Shown: positions 41,313 through 51,205, numbered from the stretch's first letter. The stretch is DNA of 64,000 nt from Flavobacterium sp. ALD4 (GCF_002836475.1 NZ_PJBJ01000023.1:1-64000), one strand, 5' to 3'. Notes: a model not told the origin generated them from the sequence alone. A program made the numbers and translations.

Positions 41313-43567
41313 AATGCAATTGGCGCGGCAAGACAACTGTCAGGAATATTAAATGCTTTTACCAAAGAAACAGCGTCCGGTCTAATTTCCCAGCATAGCT
41401 GATTGACCATCTTGCGTATGGCTTTTGTTTTTACCGCTTCCATATAACCATCTTCCAGATACCATCCTTTATTTTTTTCAATCTGTGAAAGTGCATACAA
41501 TTGATATAATTTCAACATAACTTCCTTGCTATTTTTGTCTTCAATGGCTTGTATGGATTCTTGAAACTGCTCTAATACAACTCGTTCGAGATAAGCCTGA
41601 GCGACGTCAATCATTTGATGCTGCACAATATTAAACGCATCATAAGGATCAAGTCCGCTATCAATCAGTTTTTTTATTCGCTTTGCTGCAGACGCCAAAG
41701 TCGTTTTTTCTCTATATTGAAAAGCATGTAAATGAAACTCCTCATCAATTAAATGCGAATCATCCGTTTTTCTGGTTACTATTGGATTCTTTTCAGAAAT
41801 AGCAGTTTTGGCATTCTCATAAACATAATTAATCATTCCCATTGCATCCATTTTTCCAAATGATTTTCGGAATTCTGATAAACGATTTTTAGCAACCAAT
41901 TGCATTAATACAGTATTGTCACCTTCAAAAGTAGTATAGATTTCGGTATCATTTTTTAAAGCATCAATACGATTTTCGGATAAATAACCCTTTCCACCAA
42001 TAGCCTCGCGACATTCCTGTAAAACAGCAGTTGTACTCCAAGTAGAGTAGGCCTTCATACCCGCAGCAAGAGCTTCAATTTCCTGCATTTCAGATTCGTT
42101 TTTATCAATGAATCGATTCGTAACGTATTGTAAAGCAAAATGGATTGCATATGTTTTTGCCAGTAACGGAAGGAGTCTGCGTTGATGGATACGGTAATTT
42201 AATATTGGAACTTCTAATCCGCCTTCTGGCCCAAATTGTCTGCGCCCGTCGCTATATTTAATCGCAATAGTTAATCCGGATTTGGCTGCAGCCAAAGCAG
42301 ATCTAGGAATCCCAATTCTGCCACCAACTAAAGTTCCTAGCATGGTAAAAAAACGTCTGTTATCACTTGGTATTGGGCTTTCGAATTCTCCCTTTTCATT
42401 TATCGAGGCAAAGCGATCTAGCATATTTTCTTTTGGGATCACTACATTTTCAAAACGAATTGTACCATTATCAACTCCATTAAGACCCATCTTAAGTCCG
42501 CAGTCGCCAATAGTAATGCCAGTTAGAATTTTACTATTGATATCACGTAGCGGAACGATAAATGCATTAACACCATAATCAGTTTCACCAATAATTAATT
42601 TAGCAAAAACCGTTGCCATTTGTCCGTGTACAGCAGCGTTACCAATGTATTCTTTTTGTGCCTTTTCATGCGGTGTATGAACAGTAAATGTTTGGTCTCT
42701 ATGATTATAGGTCGCCGTTGTTTCCATTCCTTTGACATTCGAACCGTGATTCGTTTCTGTCATTGCAAAACAGCCAGGGAGTTTTAGTGAGCCAATATCT
42801 TTTAAGTACTTACTGTAATGTTTTTCAGTGCCAAGGGATTGAACGCTCATTCCCCAGAGTCCAAATTGTACGCCAAACTTGATTACTAAGCTTAGATCAT
42901 GGTAACTCAAGGTTTCCATGATTGCAAAATAATCTTGAATGTTTCCGCCACCGCCATATTGTTTTGGATAGCCCATATTACCTAGATTTTCATCTGCGAG
43001 GATTTTACACCAATCATAGACTTTTTCACGATAAACGGCAGTGTCCGTTGAAATTTCATAAGCAAACTCAGGACGGCTGATAACAGATTTTACTTTTTTA
43101 ATAATTTCGGCTTGTTTTCCGTCCAGAATTTTAGTCAGTTTTTCTATTTCAAATCTATTGCTAGTCTGATAATTTGAAGTAAAGGTAGTTTCATTTTTTT
43201 TGAAATCGCCCATTGCTTCTTCACCTGAAAGACCTAAATCATTTTCGAGTTGTAAAAAAGCAGGTCCAAGATCGTTGATAGTTTTATCATTTTCAGAAAG
43301 TAAAATTGAAATATCAAAAAGGGATCTGATTAAATGGTTTTTCTGAAGAATAATTTCAATTTCAGATTTCCAATCAGCCACGACTTCTCTAGATGGAGGT
43401 GATGAGACAGCAATTTTTGAAAGAAGAAATTCCTGTTCCTCTTTCGAAAGCCAGTTCTGGGAAACGATAAACTTTTGTAATGTCAAGAATTCTTTTTGGC
43501 TCAAGAGATCATCAGACCATACAAGATAAAAAAGAGGGATAAAGGCTTTGAGTTTAGAATTTTCCAT
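41309..43567 (-). CDS. acyl-CoA oxidase/dehydrogenase family protein
   Basis: This 752-aa flavoprotein resembles peroxisomal-type acyl-CoA oxidases in length and layout. An N-terminal helical region of about 130 residues comes first. The acyl-CoA dehydrogenase core then has MGYPKQYGGGGNIQDYFAIMETL, GCFAMTETNHGSNVKGMETTATY, GDCGLKMGLNGVDNGTIRFENV and YSDGRRQFGP, and the catalytic region ECREAIGGKGYLSENRIDALKNDTEIYTTFEGDN. Acyl-CoA breakdown is the expected role. Oxidase versus dehydrogenase cannot be settled from sequence. The 3' end overlaps bestrophin by 4 bp. Confidence 0.88.
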   Translation of the reverse strand: MENSKLKAFIPLFYLVWSDDLLSQKEFLTLQKFIVSQNWLSKEEQEFLLSKIAVSSPPSREVVADWKSEIEIILQKNHLIRSLFDISILLSENDKTINDLGPAFLQLENDLGLSGEEAMGDFKKNETTFTSNYQTSNRFEIEKLTKILDGKQAEIIKKVKSVISRPEFAYEISTDTAVYREKVYDWCKILADENLGNMGYPKQYGGGGNIQDYFAIMETLSYHDLSLVIKFGVQFGLWGMSVQSLGTEKHYSKYLKDIGSLKLPGCFAMTETNHGSNVKGMETTATYNHRDQTFTVHTPHEKAQKEYIGNAAVHGQMATVFAKLIIGETDYGVNAFIVPLRDINSKILTGITIGDCGLKMGLNGVDNGTIRFENVVIPKENMLDRFASINEKGEFESPIPSDNRRFFTMLGTLVGGRIGIPRSALAAAKSGLTIAIKYSDGRRQFGPEGGLEVPILNYRIHQRRLLPLLAKTYAIHFALQYVTNRFIDKNESEMQEIEALAAGMKAYSTWSTTAVLQECREAIGGKGYLSENRIDALKNDTEIYTTFEGDNTVLMQLVAKNRLSEFRKSFGKMDAMGMINYVYENAKTAISEKNPIVTRKTDDSHLIDEEFHLHAFQYREKTTLASAAKRIKKLIDSGLDPYDAFNIVQHQMIDVAQAYLERVVLEQFQESIQAIEDKNSKEVMLKLYQLYALSQIEKNKGWYLEDGYMEAVKTKAIRKMVNQLCWEIRPDAVSLVKAFNIPDSCLAAPIAF

Positions 43568-43732
43568 AATGAATTTGAATTACGTTTTTAAACTTATTCA
43601 AGATAGCGAAATTTAACGATTGAAAATGAAAACTAAAAAGAAAATAGATGACTTTCAAAAAACTTGAGTTCAACATATCCTTTTTAACTTCCTATTAGTA
43701 TTTCATTGTGTCAATACAAATAATACAATCCT

Positions 43733-43740
43733 TACTTTTG
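43733..43740 (+). promoter_or_regulatory. -7 box of LLM oxidoreductase gene
   Basis: TACTTTTG is a perfect TAnnTTTG match 24 bp before the ATG at 43765. A TTG lies 24 bases upstream, slightly farther than usual. Confidence 0.5.
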
Positions 43741-43764
43741 TGGATAGAAGAATAAAATAAATCC

Positions 43765-44766
43765 ATGAATAAAAATAACCTCTCCCAAACAAAAATATCA
43801 GTTTTAGACCTCGCAATAGTAAGGGAAGGAGGTACGACTTCTGATACTTTTAAAAACAGTCTAGATATTGCCCAAAATGTTGAAAAATGGGGGTATAACC
43901 GATTTTGGTTAGCAGAACATCATAATATGCCAGGAATTGCCAGTAGCGCTACTTCTATATTAATTGGACATATTGCTTCAGGAACAACTACTTTAAGAGT
44001 AGGTTCAGGAGGTATTATGCTGCCTAATCACGCGCCGCTAATCGTAGCAGAACAATTTGGAACACTAGCCACACTTTTTCCTGACCGAATTGATTTAGGA
44101 TTGGGTCGTGCTCCCGGAACAGATCAATTTACGGCAGCAGCCTTGAAAAGAGATCAACATGCGGCCATGGAATTTCCGGCTAACGTGGAAGAATTACAAT
44201 TGTATTTTTCAGAAGGGAATAAAAAAGGACGTGTTCGCGCTATTCCTGGCGAAGGAGTAGATATCCCAATCTGGATTTTAGGCTCCAGTACCGACAGTGC
44301 TTATTTAGCAGCCGCTAAAGGATTGCCCTACGCATTTGCAAGTCACTTTGCCCCAGCCCAATTAATGACCGCAATAGCGATATATCGAAATAATTTTCAA
44401 CCTTCAGAGCAATTAAAGGAACCTTATGTTATTGCTTGCGTCAATGTAATTGCAGCCGATTCTGATCAAGAGGCGGAGCGATTAGCGACTTCTTTTAAGA
44501 GATTGTTCCTCGGAATTATAACCGGAAACAGACAGCAGCTTAAAGAAGCGGTTGATCCAGGGGAAGGTTTTATGGATCCAATGGAAGAAGCAGCATTGCA
44601 ACAAATGATTGCCTACACCTTCATAGGAGGACCTGAAAAAGTAAAAAGAGAACTAGATTATTTTCTTGAAAAAACTAAAGTCGATGAATTGATGGTGGCC
44701 ACTGCTATTTATGAGCATGAAGCCAGACGTCATTCCTATGAAATCTTGGGACAATTAAAAATCTAG
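43765..44766 (+). CDS. LLM-class flavin-dependent oxidoreductase
   Basis: This 333-aa TIM-barrel flavoprotein of the luciferase-like monooxygenase superfamily has [78 protein letters not shown] and [28 protein letters not shown]. It resembles the MsnO8/YhbW group. The substrate is unknown. It stands alone, convergent with the transglutaminase gene 6 bp away. Confidence 0.9.
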   Translation: MNKNNLSQTKISVLDLAIVREGGTTSDTFKNSLDIAQNVEKWGYNRFWLAEHHNMPGIASSATSILIGHIASGTTTLRVGSGGIMLPNHAPLIVAEQFGTLATLFPDRIDLGLGRAPGTDQFTAAALKRDQHAAMEFPANVEELQLYFSEGNKKGRVRAIPGEGVDIPIWILGSSTDSAYLAAAKGLPYAFASHFAPAQLMTAIAIYRNNFQPSEQLKEPYVIACVNVIAADSDQEAERLATSFKRLFLGIITGNRQQLKEAVDPGEGFMDPMEEAALQQMIAYTFIGGPEKVKRELDYFLEKTKVDELMVATAIYEHEARRHSYEILGQLKI

Positions 44767-44772
44767 TAACAC

Positions 44773-45705
44773 TTAATAAAGCGTTAAGGCACCCAGAATT
44801 TCTTCTGACATGAAAGGACCTCCTGGGTATTTAGCGGTATAATCAAGGTTAAGCCAAACTTGACCACGTTCATCGATATGATAATGTAATTGCTTTTTGT
44901 AGCTTTCCTTTTCAAAAAGTACATTTTTAATCAAATAATTGACTGTTTCCAGATCATTTAAGGTACCTATTAGAATTTCAGGGTATACGTGTCCTTTAGT
45001 ATGAATAAGTCGGGGAGTTCCTCCAATGGCTCGCACAGCAGCAGCCATCAAAATGGAATGGTCATCACAATCTCCCGAAAAATAGTTCAATGACTCACTG
45101 GCAGTTGCTATATAGTCCCCGTCTTTTGGGTCACTTACATAGTTCCAACGACTGTTTATTTCTTTAAAAACGGCAAAACATTGAATTATGGTTCTATAAT
45201 CAGAGTAGCCTTTTATGTTTTTGAAGTGTTCTGAAGTCGCCATAACAGCAAAATTCCTGACTCTGGGATTTTGATATTCAATGGCATTGATAATTTTAGA
45301 TTTATTAGGAAACGGCAACAGTTTAGCAATGATTATATCTTCCGGGTTTGGGTTATCTGACATGGTATATAACATCGAATCATAATCCTCATAAACACTG
45401 TTGAATCCATAATTTCCTGACGCTGTACCATAAAATAAAACTAAAATATATAAGAAGATGCATGCAATAATAATAGTTCTTAAAAGCCTTAACACCAACT
45501 GTATTGCCACGATTATAAGTAAGAAAAGGAATATTCTGTCAATATTGAAAAACCAGTTCAATTCTATTAAATTCTGATGGGCTATTATGAAAAGAGGAAT
45601 CGCAATTAAAATATTCATGACAAAAATAATAACATCATCCCAAGGTTTTTTCACCTTAAGTTTCTGTATACTTTTATTAAAAGAAATATTTTTAATGTTT
45701 ACCAT
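44773..45705 (-). CDS. membrane-anchored transglutaminase-like protein
   Basis: This 310-aa protein has N-terminal membrane helices (about 25-45 and 53-95) and a C-terminal transglutaminase-like domain. The domain holds the catalytic Cys in YFSGDCDDHSILMAAAVRAIGGTPRLI and the His in TKGHVYPEIL; the Asp follows in the next strand. Bacterial members are peptidases or have unknown action. It lies 22 bp upstream of nothing but the convergent LLM gene, and 22 bp after the start region of the solute-binding-like gene on the same strand. Confidence 0.82.
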   Translation of the reverse strand: MVNIKNISFNKSIQKLKVKKPWDDVIIFVMNILIAIPLFIIAHQNLIELNWFFNIDRIFLFLLIIVAIQLVLRLLRTIIIACIFLYILVLFYGTASGNYGFNSVYEDYDSMLYTMSDNPNPEDIIIAKLLPFPNKSKIINAIEYQNPRVRNFAVMATSEHFKNIKGYSDYRTIIQCFAVFKEINSRWNYVSDPKDGDYIATASESLNYFSGDCDDHSILMAAAVRAIGGTPRLIHTKGHVYPEILIGTLNDLETVNYLIKNVLFEKESYKKQLHYHIDERGQVWLNLDYTAKYPGGPFMSEEILGALTLY

Positions 45706-45727
45706 AGTTCCCCCAAAAAATCAAAAA

Positions 45728-46579
45728 CTAGATTAGTTTTACAATTTTATCAAAAGTACCTTTTTTATCAATGATTTTAAGTTGAAACAGTTGATTTTGA
45801 ACATTGTTTAACATTTCAATTGTTAATGGTTTTTCTGACCATTCCGTTAATGCTAACCATTCTTGAATATCTTCAGTTTTTTGGTTGTAATTACCGGCCA
45901 GTATTTTGTCAATATTTGGAATGTCTTTGAAGTTTTTGGTCGTTTTATTTATACTGCTCAATATGTTTTTAATCGTCTCAGGGTATTTTTCTAAGATTTC
46001 GTCACGTACAGCAATCACAAAACAGGCCCAAGGAGTAGGGCAATCGCCAATTCTTCTAAATATTCCTTTATCTACCAGTGGTTTAGTCATAAAACGTTCC
46101 CACATGAAATAATCGACACTGCCATTGCTCAAGGCTTCAACAGCCCCGTCTATGGTGTTTACAATTTCAAACTGAAGGTTGTCTGTTTTCCAACCTTGAT
46201 TATTTGCATTTACGTAAGCCATTAATTGAGAACCGGAACCCAAACGGGAAATAGCCACTTTAGTGTTTTCTAAATCGGAAAGAGTTTTATATTTAGACTT
46301 GGCTGCTACATGAATGCCCCAAATTAAGGGGGATTGTACATAAACCTGAACAATTTTACTCGGGTTTCCGGCAACGATATCTTTGACGATACCTTCCGTA
46401 AGTATTACCGCAATGTCAGTCTCTCCATCACGTAGCATCTGGCACATTTTTCCAGTCCCCTCAGGAACATCGGTCCATTGTAAATCAATGTTATTTGCGT
46501 TAAAATCGCCTTCTTCGATGGATAAGTGCCAAGGTAAATTGAAATGTTCCGGTACTCCGGCAATTTTTATTGTTTTCAT
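45728..46579 (-). CDS. periplasmic-binding-fold protein without signal peptide (Ca3427-like)
   Basis: This 283-aa type 2 periplasmic-binding-fold protein has IKIAGVPEHFNLPWHLSIEEGDF, TDVPEGTGKMCQMLRDGETDIAVILTEGI, LENTKVAISRLGSGSQLMAYV and DYFMWERFMTKPLVDKGIFRRIGDCPTPWACFVIA. It resembles SsuA/ThiY-like binding proteins, the Ca3427-like subgroup. It has no signal peptide or lipobox and no ABC permease genes nearby, so a cytoplasmic sensing or enzymatic role is possible. Its ATG overlaps the TGA of the acetyltransferase gene (ATGA), indicating translational coupling. Confidence 0.82.
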   Translation of the reverse strand: MKTIKIAGVPEHFNLPWHLSIEEGDFNANNIDLQWTDVPEGTGKMCQMLRDGETDIAVILTEGIVKDIVAGNPSKIVQVYVQSPLIWGIHVAAKSKYKTLSDLENTKVAISRLGSGSQLMAYVNANNQGWKTDNLQFEIVNTIDGAVEALSNGSVDYFMWERFMTKPLVDKGIFRRIGDCPTPWACFVIAVRDEILEKYPETIKNILSSINKTTKNFKDIPNIDKILAGNYNQKTEDIQEWLALTEWSEKPLTIEMLNNVQNQLFQLKIIDKKGTFDKIVKLI

Positions 46580-47109
46580 TTTAGATAGTCTATTTTGTCT
46601 AATTCATACCAAACGCACGGAATGCTATCATGATTGTATTCAGAAACCAATCGTAATCCTATTTTTTCCAAAATTCTTCTGGAGCCAACGTTTTCAATAT
46701 GTGCGGATGCATAAATAATTGCAAGATTCATTTTAATAAAACCATAATGCAGCCAAGCTTTTGCAGCTTCATAACCATATCCTTTACCCCAAAATTCTTC
46801 TCTTAATCGGTATCCAATTTCATAGAAATTGAGGTGATTATTTTCCGGTTCCTTGATGAACTTTAATCCCGCCCAACCAATAAATTCATTTGTTTCCTTA
46901 AGTATTATAGCATAACGACCAATTGCATTTTGAATATATTGAATCTGGAGACTTTCTATATAATTCATTGATTGTTCAATAGATTCAACAGGATTGTTTC
47001 CCAAATAGCGATGTACATTAGGATTTGAATCCAAAAGAAACATTCTTTCGGCATCCGAAGTGACTATCGCTCTTAGAATTAAACGTTCGGTTTCAATCAT
47101 TATTTTCAT
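46576..47109 (-). CDS. GNAT-family N-acetyltransferase (RimJ/RimL-like)
   Basis: This protein of about 177 aa has the acetyl-CoA fold: IETERLILRAIVTSDAERMF, GWAGLKFI, YRLREEFWGKGYGYEAAKAWLHYGF with the R/QxxGxG/A loop, and AHIENVGSRRILEKIGLRLVSEY. Members acetylate ribosomal protein N-termini or small amines. The ATG at 47109 is taken as start; one at 47100 is also possible, and the upstream residues in the longer frame are not conserved. It is coupled by 4 bp to the binding-fold gene. Confidence 0.88.
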   Translation of the reverse strand: MKIMIETERLILRAIVTSDAERMFLLDSNPNVHRYLGNNPVESIEQSMNYIESLQIQYIQNAIGRYAIILKETNEFIGWAGLKFIKEPENNHLNFYEIGYRLREEFWGKGYGYEAAKAWLHYGFIKMNLAIIYASAHIENVGSRRILEKIGLRLVSEYNHDSIPCVWYELDKIDYLK

Positions 47110-47234
47110 ATTACAATGAATTATTATTTTTACCACGATAACTCTCCGCTTCAGGAGAATTTAGTTATATTAAGTACCAGAGCATTAAACTGGAATCACG
47201 TAGTTAATAAAAGACTTAAAATAGGTTCTTAAAA

Positions 47235-48359
47235 TTACACATTAATATCTTTAAAATTATTTAGTTTGGCGTACCGAATCATATTGGTAAACGCCTCATT
47301 ATCAATTTTTGGTATTTCCAGAATAGAATTTAATAAAGTCGTATCATATTCATTGGGAGCAGTTATGAAATAGGGTTTTAGATGTTTGCCAATACTTTCA
47401 TAATACAATTTTTCGATGGTATTTTTATATTCAAAATCCACCATGTTTTTGATTAAAGTGAAGTTCGTATATCCTACTTCTTTCATGATTAATTGTAATC
47501 CTTTGGAAAATTTAAAGCTTTTGTCATTCACAATGTTGAGTTGAAGAATGTCATTTCTTTGAAAAGTTTTGACGATAACTTTGGCAACGTAATCTACGGG
47601 AATAATATTCAATCCTGTATCTTCATTAATTATAAAACGTACATTTTCCTGTTCATTTCGTCTTTGTGCGGTAAAATGAAAAAATTTCGCCAAAAGATAA
47701 AAGACCATATATTTAGAAATGAAATAGTTGTTCTCTTCGCTAAGCATTTTTCCGCCGATGACACTTGGACGTAAAATTTGATATGGTAACCCTATCGCTT
47801 TACATTGATCTGCGATAAAGTTTTCTGAATGAAATTTGGCATTTTCATAGGCATTTCGATGCTCCGGAATAAAATCTAGATTATGAAAATCATTGTCAAT
47901 AAGCCCTTTTCTTTCGCCTGAAGAGAAAGCAGTACCTATATAAATAAATTTTTTTATGAAGGGATGGAATAGATTAAAAATATTTTTTGTAACCGTAGTG
48001 TTCTCATCGAAAATTTTATCCTGATGAACTTCATCGGTAGATAAATTAACGTAACCCGCAGAATGGATGAAATACGCTCCTTTAATATTATCTGAAAAAT
48101 CCACATGGATGGAAGCCAAATCCGTATCAATGACCTCTAAATATTCGTGTAGTTTTGTTATTCCTTTGTCTCGCAGAATTTTAGGGGTGTAGTTACTTGA
48201 TAATAATTCGTTTATTCTATCTACCGCCGCTATTTTCCCTTTATTTCGGGCAATTAGGAAAAGTTTTCCTTCTATTTTAGTATTGATGAAAAGCTCCAAA
48301 ATTTCATACATAATATGAGACCCTAAAACTCCTGTAGCACCTGTAAGTATTATTTTCAT
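47235..48359 (-). CDS. extended SDR-type NAD(P)-dependent reductase/epimerase
   Basis: This 374-aa protein has an N-terminal Rossmann motif GATGVLGSH (7-15), ARNKGK, YFIHSAGYVNLS, YIGTAFSSGERKG and NAYENAKFHSENFI (the YxxxK catalytic pair), then ILRPSVIGG. It resembles the NAD_binding_4 / fatty-acyl-reductase-like group. The substrate is unknown. It stands alone on the minus strand. Confidence 0.82.
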   Translation of the reverse strand: MKIILTGATGVLGSHIMYEILELFINTKIEGKLFLIARNKGKIAAVDRINELLSSNYTPKILRDKGITKLHEYLEVIDTDLASIHVDFSDNIKGAYFIHSAGYVNLSTDEVHQDKIFDENTTVTKNIFNLFHPFIKKFIYIGTAFSSGERKGLIDNDFHNLDFIPEHRNAYENAKFHSENFIADQCKAIGLPYQILRPSVIGGKMLSEENNYFISKYMVFYLLAKFFHFTAQRRNEQENVRFIINEDTGLNIIPVDYVAKVIVKTFQRNDILQLNIVNDKSFKFSKGLQLIMKEVGYTNFTLIKNMVDFEYKNTIEKLYYESIGKHLKPYFITAPNEYDTTLLNSILEIPKIDNEAFTNMIRYAKLNNFKDINV

Positions 48360-48444
48360 TATCGTTTTGTTCTAAAAACAAATGTAGTTTTAAAAAATTT
48401 AATGAAGAACTTTTTAAAACTACAAATAGGATAATTTGAAGGTA

Positions 48445-49314
48445 TTAATTTTTAGCTAATTTATCTAAGGTGTAGGCAATCAATTCATCCACTGCTTTAT
48501 AAGGATCAGCGCTAAAAGTTCCAGAGGCACGATTGGCGATAATGGCATTTAGCGATAAGGCATTATGGCCTAAGAGGGCCGAAAGACCATATATTGCAGC
48601 AGTTTCCATTTCTAGATTGGTAATTATGTTATCTTCAAATTTAAAATTATCCATTTTAGAATTCAAATTCTCATCTTGGATATTCAAACGCAATACACGA
48701 CCTTGAGGTCCGTAAAAACCACCGGCAGTTGCCGTAATTCCTTTATGCATCTTGTTACTTTCTATTACTGTTTCCAGTTTTTCTGAACAGGCAATTACGT
48801 AAGGCTTTCCTTTGCGCACATCCCAATTGGTATGTTTCACAAAAGCATCTTCCATCGCTAAGTTTGACACTTCATCAATAAGATAGGAGCGAAGCATGTT
48901 ATCCAAGCCTAAGCCGAATTTAGCCATCACAAAACTATCGACGGGAATATCAGCCTGTAAAGAGCCAGAGGTTCCAATTCGGATGATATTTAACGAAGTC
49001 AGCTTTTCTTTTCGTTTGCGAGTTTCTAAATCAATATTTACCAAGGCATCCAATTCATTGATTACGATATCAATATTGTCAGGACCTATTCCTGTTGACA
49101 TTACTGTAATTCTTTTGCCTTTGAAAATTCCCGTTTGGGTTTTGAATTCTCTTTTCTGAGTCGAAAATTCGATGCTGTCAAAAAATTGTGTGATTTTTTC
49201 CACACGGTTTTGATCGCCCACAAAGATAATGTCGTGAGCAATATGTTCCGGTTTTAGATTTAAGTGATAAACACTTCCATCTGGGTTTAATATTAATTCT
49301 GACGATTGTATCAT
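48445..49314 (-). CDS. nucleoside phosphorylase (uridine phosphorylase-like)
   Basis: This 289-aa protein of the PNP/UDP family has VGDQNRVEKI, VMSTGIGPDNIDIVINELDAL, IRIGTSGSLQADIPV, ATAGGFYGPQGR, NLEMETAAIYGLSALLGH and ANRASGTF. The EMET block near residue 232 is the ribose-binding signature of uridine phosphorylase-like enzymes. It splits nucleosides with phosphate in salvage. It is longer than E. coli Udp (253 aa), as is usual in Bacteroidetes. Confidence 0.9.
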   Translation of the reverse strand: MIQSSELILNPDGSVYHLNLKPEHIAHDIIFVGDQNRVEKITQFFDSIEFSTQKREFKTQTGIFKGKRITVMSTGIGPDNIDIVINELDALVNIDLETRKRKEKLTSLNIIRIGTSGSLQADIPVDSFVMAKFGLGLDNMLRSYLIDEVSNLAMEDAFVKHTNWDVRKGKPYVIACSEKLETVIESNKMHKGITATAGGFYGPQGRVLRLNIQDENLNSKMDNFKFEDNIITNLEMETAAIYGLSALLGHNALSLNAIIANRASGTFSADPYKAVDELIAYTLDKLAKN

Positions 49315-49435
49315 ATGTTTTTATGTTTTTTCCTCACCCCAACGCTCTCCAATGAGAGAGAGTCAGTATCGGATTTAGATTGCAATTTTATTTATATTGT
49401 TTTGGGTTCTTGCCTCCGGGGAAGCTAGGAGGAGA

Positions 49436-49765
49436 TTATCCGCCCACGCGTTTTACTTTGAAGCCTTTAAGCTTTAATATTTCCATAATCTTATCGCGGT
49501 AATCTCCTTGAATGATAATGGAATCATCTTTAAAAGTCCCGCCAACGCTTAACTTGGTTTTAATTTCTTTGGCAAGAATTTTAAAATCGGCGTCTGAGCC
49601 TTCGTAACCTTCAATAATGGTAGTGACTTTTCCTTTTCTTTTTTCGAATTTGCAAATCATAGGCTCTTTTTGAACGTATAATTCATGAGGTGCCTCTTCC
49701 TTTGCTTCTTCGGGAGCCGGTTCGTGATCTGGAAACAGATTTTTTAATTGGTCTTGTAAGTCCAT
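49436..49765 (-). CDS. SUI1/YciH-family translation initiation factor-like protein
   Basis: This 109-aa protein has a charged N-terminus rich in Glu and Pro (about 10-32) and a C-terminal SUI1 (eIF1-like) domain: CKFEKRKGKVTTIIEGYEGSDADFKILAKEIKTKLSVGGTFKDDSIIIQGDYRDKIMEILKLKGFKVKRVGG. Bacterial YciH affects start-codon selection in vitro. It lies 121 bp upstream of the nucleoside phosphorylase on the same strand. Confidence 0.93.
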   Translation of the reverse strand: MDLQDQLKNLFPDHEPAPEEAKEEAPHELYVQKEPMICKFEKRKGKVTTIIEGYEGSDADFKILAKEIKTKLSVGGTFKDDSIIIQGDYRDKIMEILKLKGFKVKRVGG

Positions 49766-49844
49766 GTAATATTTTTTTTATTGAATGCTGATTGATGTGA
49801 GTCTTTTAAATTAGCATTTTATGTTTTATTTTTGAATGCGGATG

Positions 49845-50176
49845 ATGCGGATTGAAAACAGATGGTCACGGATTTTTTTTATATACCTTTCTCATCTATT
49901 CAGGCTTTTTACCGAAATTTAAAAGTAGTCCTACTTCGCAATGAGTGGCTTTTAAATAATTGATTAATTAAAATTCATTTTCTTCCACCATGTAATCCCG
50001 CGCTTTTAATTCTAAAATAACTAAATCATTTACAATTATGTGGCAAAGTATTCTCATACTTTAACTTCCTTGTAAAAAACCTTAATCTTTTTCTGCGCTT
50101 CGACTGTGAAACCGCTTTCTTTAAGTTCGCAATACAACGCATTATGATACATTCTTTCTAGAAAACCATAAAACTT
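49845..50176 (-). pseudogene. decayed GxxExxY-family gene
   Basis: On the minus strand one frame reads KFYGFLERMYHNALYCELKESGFTVEAQKKIKVFYKEVKV then a TGA. After a frame change it continues IIVNDLVILELKARDYMVEENEF, a TAA, then LINYLKATHCEVGLLLNFGKKPE and a TAG. These pieces match successive parts of GxxExxY proteins. The N-terminus is missing, the Pro-Gly after FYG is lost, a segment before VNDLV is deleted, and two internal stops are present. The following KNP stop and the GATGATGCGGATT-like DNA look like its usual 3' flank. This is a clear pseudogene. Confidence 0.82.
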
Positions 50177-50196
50177 AATTTGCTAATGGTTAAAAA

Positions 50197-50234
50197 GTAA
50201 AAAGACATTAAGCATACACCTAATGTCTTTTTAC
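50197..50234 (-). terminator. terminator after the 2OG dioxygenase gene
   Basis: GTAAAAAGACATTA (50197-50210) and TAATGTCTTTTTAC (50221-50234) form a perfect 14-bp stem; on the minus strand it ends in a T-rich run 20 bp after the stop codon. Confidence 0.8.
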
Positions 50235-50254
50235 AGATAGGATAAATTTAAATA

Positions 50255-51205
50255 TTATTTCTTAATTAATCCTAAATCTACTAAACGTTCATACAAATAG
50301 TCACCGGCAGTAATGTCTTCAAATTGTTTTGGATGTTCTGAATCAATACAGTTTTCTAAACAATTTAACGGCATATCACTAACAGGGTGCATAAAAAACG
50401 GTACTGAATAACGTGAAGTTCCCCATAATTCTCTCGGTGGATTAACCACTTGATGAATCGTAGATTTCAATTTGTTATTCGTATACCGAGACAACATATC
50501 GCCTACATTAATAACTAATTCATCTGGTTCAGCAATGGCATCAATCCAATCTCCATTGTGGTTTTGAACCTGTAGCCCTTTTCCTTGTGCACCCATTAAA
50601 AGGGTTATCAAGTTGATATCACCATGAGCAGCAGCGCGAATAGCATTTGCTGGCTCTGAAGTAATAGGTGGGTAATGAATAGGTCTTAAAATCGAATTTC
50701 CGTCTTTGGCAAAATTGTCGAAATGAAATTCATCTAAACCTAAACGTAAAGCCAAAGCTCTCAATACATAAACACCGGTTTTTTCCAGCATTTGGTACGC
50801 TTCTTTACCTACAGCATTGAAACGAGGTAATTCTTTAACTTCCACATTTTCGGGGTATTCTGAAGCGTATTTTGAATTTTCACTCACATATTGACCAAAA
50901 TGCCAAAACTCTTTCAAATCCCCCTCTTTTCTACCTTTGGCATGCTCGGTTCCAAAAGAAACATAGCCCCTTTGCCCTCCAATTCCTGGGATTTCGTAGC
51001 TGTGTTTGGTTTCCAATGGTAAAGCGAAAAAATTTCTTATTTCACCGTATAATTCTTCTACCAATTGATCATTTAAAAAGTGACCTTTTAGTGCTACGAA
51101 GCCAATATCTTCAAATGCACTTCCGATTTCATTTACAAATTTTTGTTTACGTTTCGGGTCGTCCGAAAGGAAATCACGCAAGTCAACACTAGGAATATTT
51201 TGCAT
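50255..51205 (-). CDS. 2-oxoglutarate/Fe(II) dioxygenase, isopenicillin-N-synthase family
   Basis: This protein of about 316 aa has the IPNS-like layout: an N-terminal DIOX_N block (IPSVDLRDFLSDDPKRKQKFVNEIGSAFEDIGFVALKGH) and a C-terminal jelly roll with HGDINLITLLMGAQGKGLQV (iron His and Asp), STIHQVVNPP (second His) and RYSVPFFMHP (2OG-binding Arg). The substrate is unknown. The ATG at 51205 fits the family; an upstream GTG would add 17 non-conserved residues. Confidence 0.9.
   Translation of the reverse strand: MQNIPSVDLRDFLSDDPKRKQKFVNEIGSAFEDIGFVALKGHFLNDQLVEELYGEIRNFFALPLETKHSYEIPGIGGQRGYVSFGTEHAKGRKEGDLKEFWHFGQYVSENSKYASEYPENVEVKELPRFNAVGKEAYQMLEKTGVYVLRALALRLGLDEFHFDNFAKDGNSILRPIHYPPITSEPANAIRAAAHGDINLITLLMGAQGKGLQVQNHNGDWIDAIAEPDELVINVGDMLSRYTNNKLKSTIHQVVNPPRELWGTSRYSVPFFMHPVSDMPLNCLENCIDSEHPKQFEDITAGDYLYERLVDLGLIKK

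Noticed and set aside
49325..49365. CTCTCC/GAGAGA inverted repeat near CCTCACCCCAACG
   Set aside because: It is short and imperfect. It may be a decayed intergenic repeat, but only one copy is visible in the window, so it was not called.
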